This document shows, one piece after another, positions 1 to 5,169 of a stretch of DNA of 5,169 bases. A model generated the notes under the pieces. The model worked only from the letters and a program-made list of their open reading frames with translations, had not been told where the DNA came from and searched no databases. Source of the stretch: Chromatiales bacterium (lineage in GTDB: Bacteria > Pseudomonadota > Gammaproteobacteria > UBA6429 > Thiohalophilaceae); the NCBI GenBank assembly GCA_027070385.1, contig JALXDW010000307.1, forward strand, positions 1 through 5,169. Direction: 5' to 3'. Every line of letters starts with the position of its first letter. Positions within the stretch are counted from its first letter, which is position 1. A program made the translations under genes and the position numbers.

Positions 1-4666
<4,666 letters not shown>

Positions 4667-4689
4667 AGGTTTTACATTTAACTATTAAA

Positions 4690-4702
4690 AATCAATAAAT
4701 TA
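4690..4702 (+). promoter_or_regulatory. Possible IHF binding site in the gltB leader or promoter region
   Basis: The plus strand reads AATCAATAAATTA, matching every fixed position of the IHF consensus WATCAANNNNTTR. A short run of A bases lies immediately to its left. It ends 24 bases upstream of the gltB start codon. In E. coli the gltBDF operon is controlled by Lrp and IHF, so an IHF site here makes biological sense. It sits closer to the start codon than expected for a site upstream of the promoter, and AT-rich DNA can match this degenerate consensus by chance. Binding is inferred only. Confidence 0.3.
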
Positions 4703-4746
4703 GAGCCAATAAAGGCTGGTTATACCGCTTTGCCTAGTATTTTGGG

Positions 4747-4775
4747 AGTATGCCGGAAGAAAAGCACGCTATCAG
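4747..4775 (-). promoter_or_regulatory. Weak candidate sigma-70 promoter for gltBD
   Basis: Read on the minus strand, CTGATA (4775-4770) and CATACT (4752-4747) each match four of six consensus bases and are 17 bases apart, the optimal spacing. Transcription would start near 4740 and give a leader of about 74 bases before gltB. A competing -10, TATAAC at 4724-4719, matches five of six bases but has no recognisable -35 at a fitting distance. The gltB promoter must be in this region, but which element is used cannot be decided from sequence. Confidence 0.2.
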
Positions 4776-4947
4776 CAGACAAAATGGCTCCGCAGTATAC
4801 AGCCCAACGGGGTTTGCTTCAATGCCTGTGTTTGACCAATAAACAGGATAAATAGCTATATAAATCAGCAGTTTAATGTGTCCTGAGCGGTTCAGAGGAA
4901 TAACCGTGGATTCGTCTGGAAATATCAATCAAGAGGGTGATTTTTGT

Positions 4948-4973
4948 TAAAAATATTAAGCGATTGCCGATAA
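4948..4973 (+). promoter_or_regulatory. Sigma-28 (FliA) flagellar-class promoter for the PilZ-like gene
   Basis: The plus strand carries TAAAAATA (4948-4955), ten bases, then GCCGATAA (4966-4973). The FliA consensus is TAAAGTTT, about 11 bases, GCCGATAA. The -10 element matches at all eight positions. The -35 keeps the diagnostic TAAA, and the TAAA-to-GCCGATAA gap is 14 bases, one less than the usual 15. Transcription would begin near 4980 and leave a leader of about 44 bases before the ATG at 5024. The promoter points at a gene whose product looks motility related, which supports the call independently. It suggests late flagellar-class expression. Confidence 0.68.
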
Positions 4974-5023
4974 TTTAATGAGGGTATGTTGGGCCTGTAG
5001 ACAACAGATGGAATAAAAAGAGT

Positions 5024-5169
5024 ATGTCGATTAATTTTAGTGAGATAAAAGTAGATATTGGTGAAAGTATTCAGCTACAGGATCCTTCCTCTAAGACGGA
5101 TGAGCGGATTTTTGTAAAATTGATCGGTTATCGTGATGGTAAAAGCCTTATTGTGACAATGCCCAGGGC
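5024..5169 (+). CDS. Probable YcgR-like flagellar brake / PilZ-domain protein, N-terminal 48 codons (cut by window edge)
   Basis: The visible start MSINFSEIKVDIGESIQLQD, followed by FVKLIGYRDGKSLIVTMPR (residues 30-48), resembles the N-terminal domain of YcgR-type proteins. In that family this beta-rich domain often carries a segment of the form LIGY-x-x-GKS-x-(I/L)VT-x-P and precedes a C-terminal PilZ domain. PilZ binds cyclic di-GMP, and the loaded protein slows or biases the flagellar motor. The PilZ domain and its RxxxR and D/NxSxxG motifs would lie beyond the window, so ligand binding cannot be checked. The ATG at 5024 is the first start codon after an in-frame TGA at 4979-4981. Its ribosome binding site is weak: AAGAG lies one base away and GGA lies 11 bases away. 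The sigma-28-like promoter upstream fits a motility role. It is divergent from gltB. The family call is by motif recognition from only 48 residues, and another beta-barrel protein remains possible. Confidence 0.62.
   Translation, partial: MSINFSEIKVDIGESIQLQDPSSKTDERIFVKLIGYRDGKSLIVTMPR

Larger units (their letters stand above)
4667..5023. other. Divergent intergenic region between gltB and the PilZ-like gene
   Basis: This 357-base AT-rich stretch separates two genes transcribed away from each other, so it must carry both promoters. On the gltB side I see an IHF consensus match (4690-4702), a possible -10 hexamer TATAAC (minus strand, 4724-4719) without a convincing -35, and a weak paired -35/-10 candidate (4775-4747). 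A further weak pair on the minus strand is AGGACA (4884-4879) and TATATA (4862-4857), spaced 16, four of six matches each. On the plus side there is a strong sigma-28-type promoter at 4948-4973. A TTGACC (4832-4837) lies 19 bases before TATATA (4857-4862), a spacing too long to trust. No tRNA, riboswitch, terminator or long repeat was recognised. Short reading frames exist, but none looks like a convincing gene. Confidence 0.85.

Noticed and set aside
4704..4717. Inverted repeat AGCC-AATAAA-GGCT near the gltB start.
   Set aside because: The four-base arms are too short to claim an operator or terminator, and there is no U-tract.
4750..4842. A 30-residue plus-strand frame beginning MPEEKHAISRQNG, with GGGAG just before the ATG.
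   Set aside because: The GGGAG is one base from the ATG, too close for normal initiation. There is no family resemblance, and it overlaps the likely gltB promoter. It could be rescued only by conservation or ribosome profiling.
4881..4899. Imperfect hairpin TCCTGA ... TCAGAGGA in the intergenic region.
   Set aside because: The stem is bulged and short and lacks a following T-run. Between divergent genes no terminator is expected.
4734..4928. A 64-codon minus-strand reading frame from a TTG in the intergenic region.
   Set aside because: It has no Shine-Dalgarno sequence before the TTG, no recognisable protein motif, and occupies the region that must hold the gltB promoter.

Overview
The window looks like chromosome of a free-living, flagellated gammaproteobacterium of moderate GC content. 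The lineage is inferred from the close residue-by-residue resemblance of the two glutamate synthase subunits to the enterobacterial and pseudomonad NADPH-type enzyme, and from a flagellar-type promoter at the right edge. The species cannot be named from the sequence.

Layout, left to right. Positions 1-188 (minus strand) hold the first 62 codons of gltD, the small subunit of glutamate synthase, cut by the window edge. Positions 209-4666 (minus strand) hold a complete, intact gltB, the 1485-residue large subunit. The two genes are 20 bases apart and read in the order gltB-gltD, so they almost certainly form one operon. Positions 4667-5023 are a 357-base AT-rich divergent intergenic region. It holds candidate gltB promoter elements, a perfect match to the IHF consensus, and a near-consensus sigma-28 (FliA) promoter pointing right. 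Positions 5024-5169 (plus strand) hold the first 48 codons of a gene that resembles the N-terminal domain of YcgR-type flagellar brake / PilZ proteins, cut by the window edge.

How the genes work together. GltB and GltD form the GOGAT enzyme. It makes two glutamates from glutamine and 2-oxoglutarate using NADPH, and with glutamine synthetase it is the main route of ammonium assimilation at low ammonium. The divergent gene is not an obvious metabolic partner. Its promoter and N-terminus both point to motility control by cyclic di-GMP. The two transcription units share an upstream region, but nothing here proves shared regulation.

I found no mobile element, CRISPR array, RNA gene, prophage, long repeat or frameshift, and no evidence of a new biological system. 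The most informative non-coding signal is the sigma-28 promoter in front of the PilZ-like gene.
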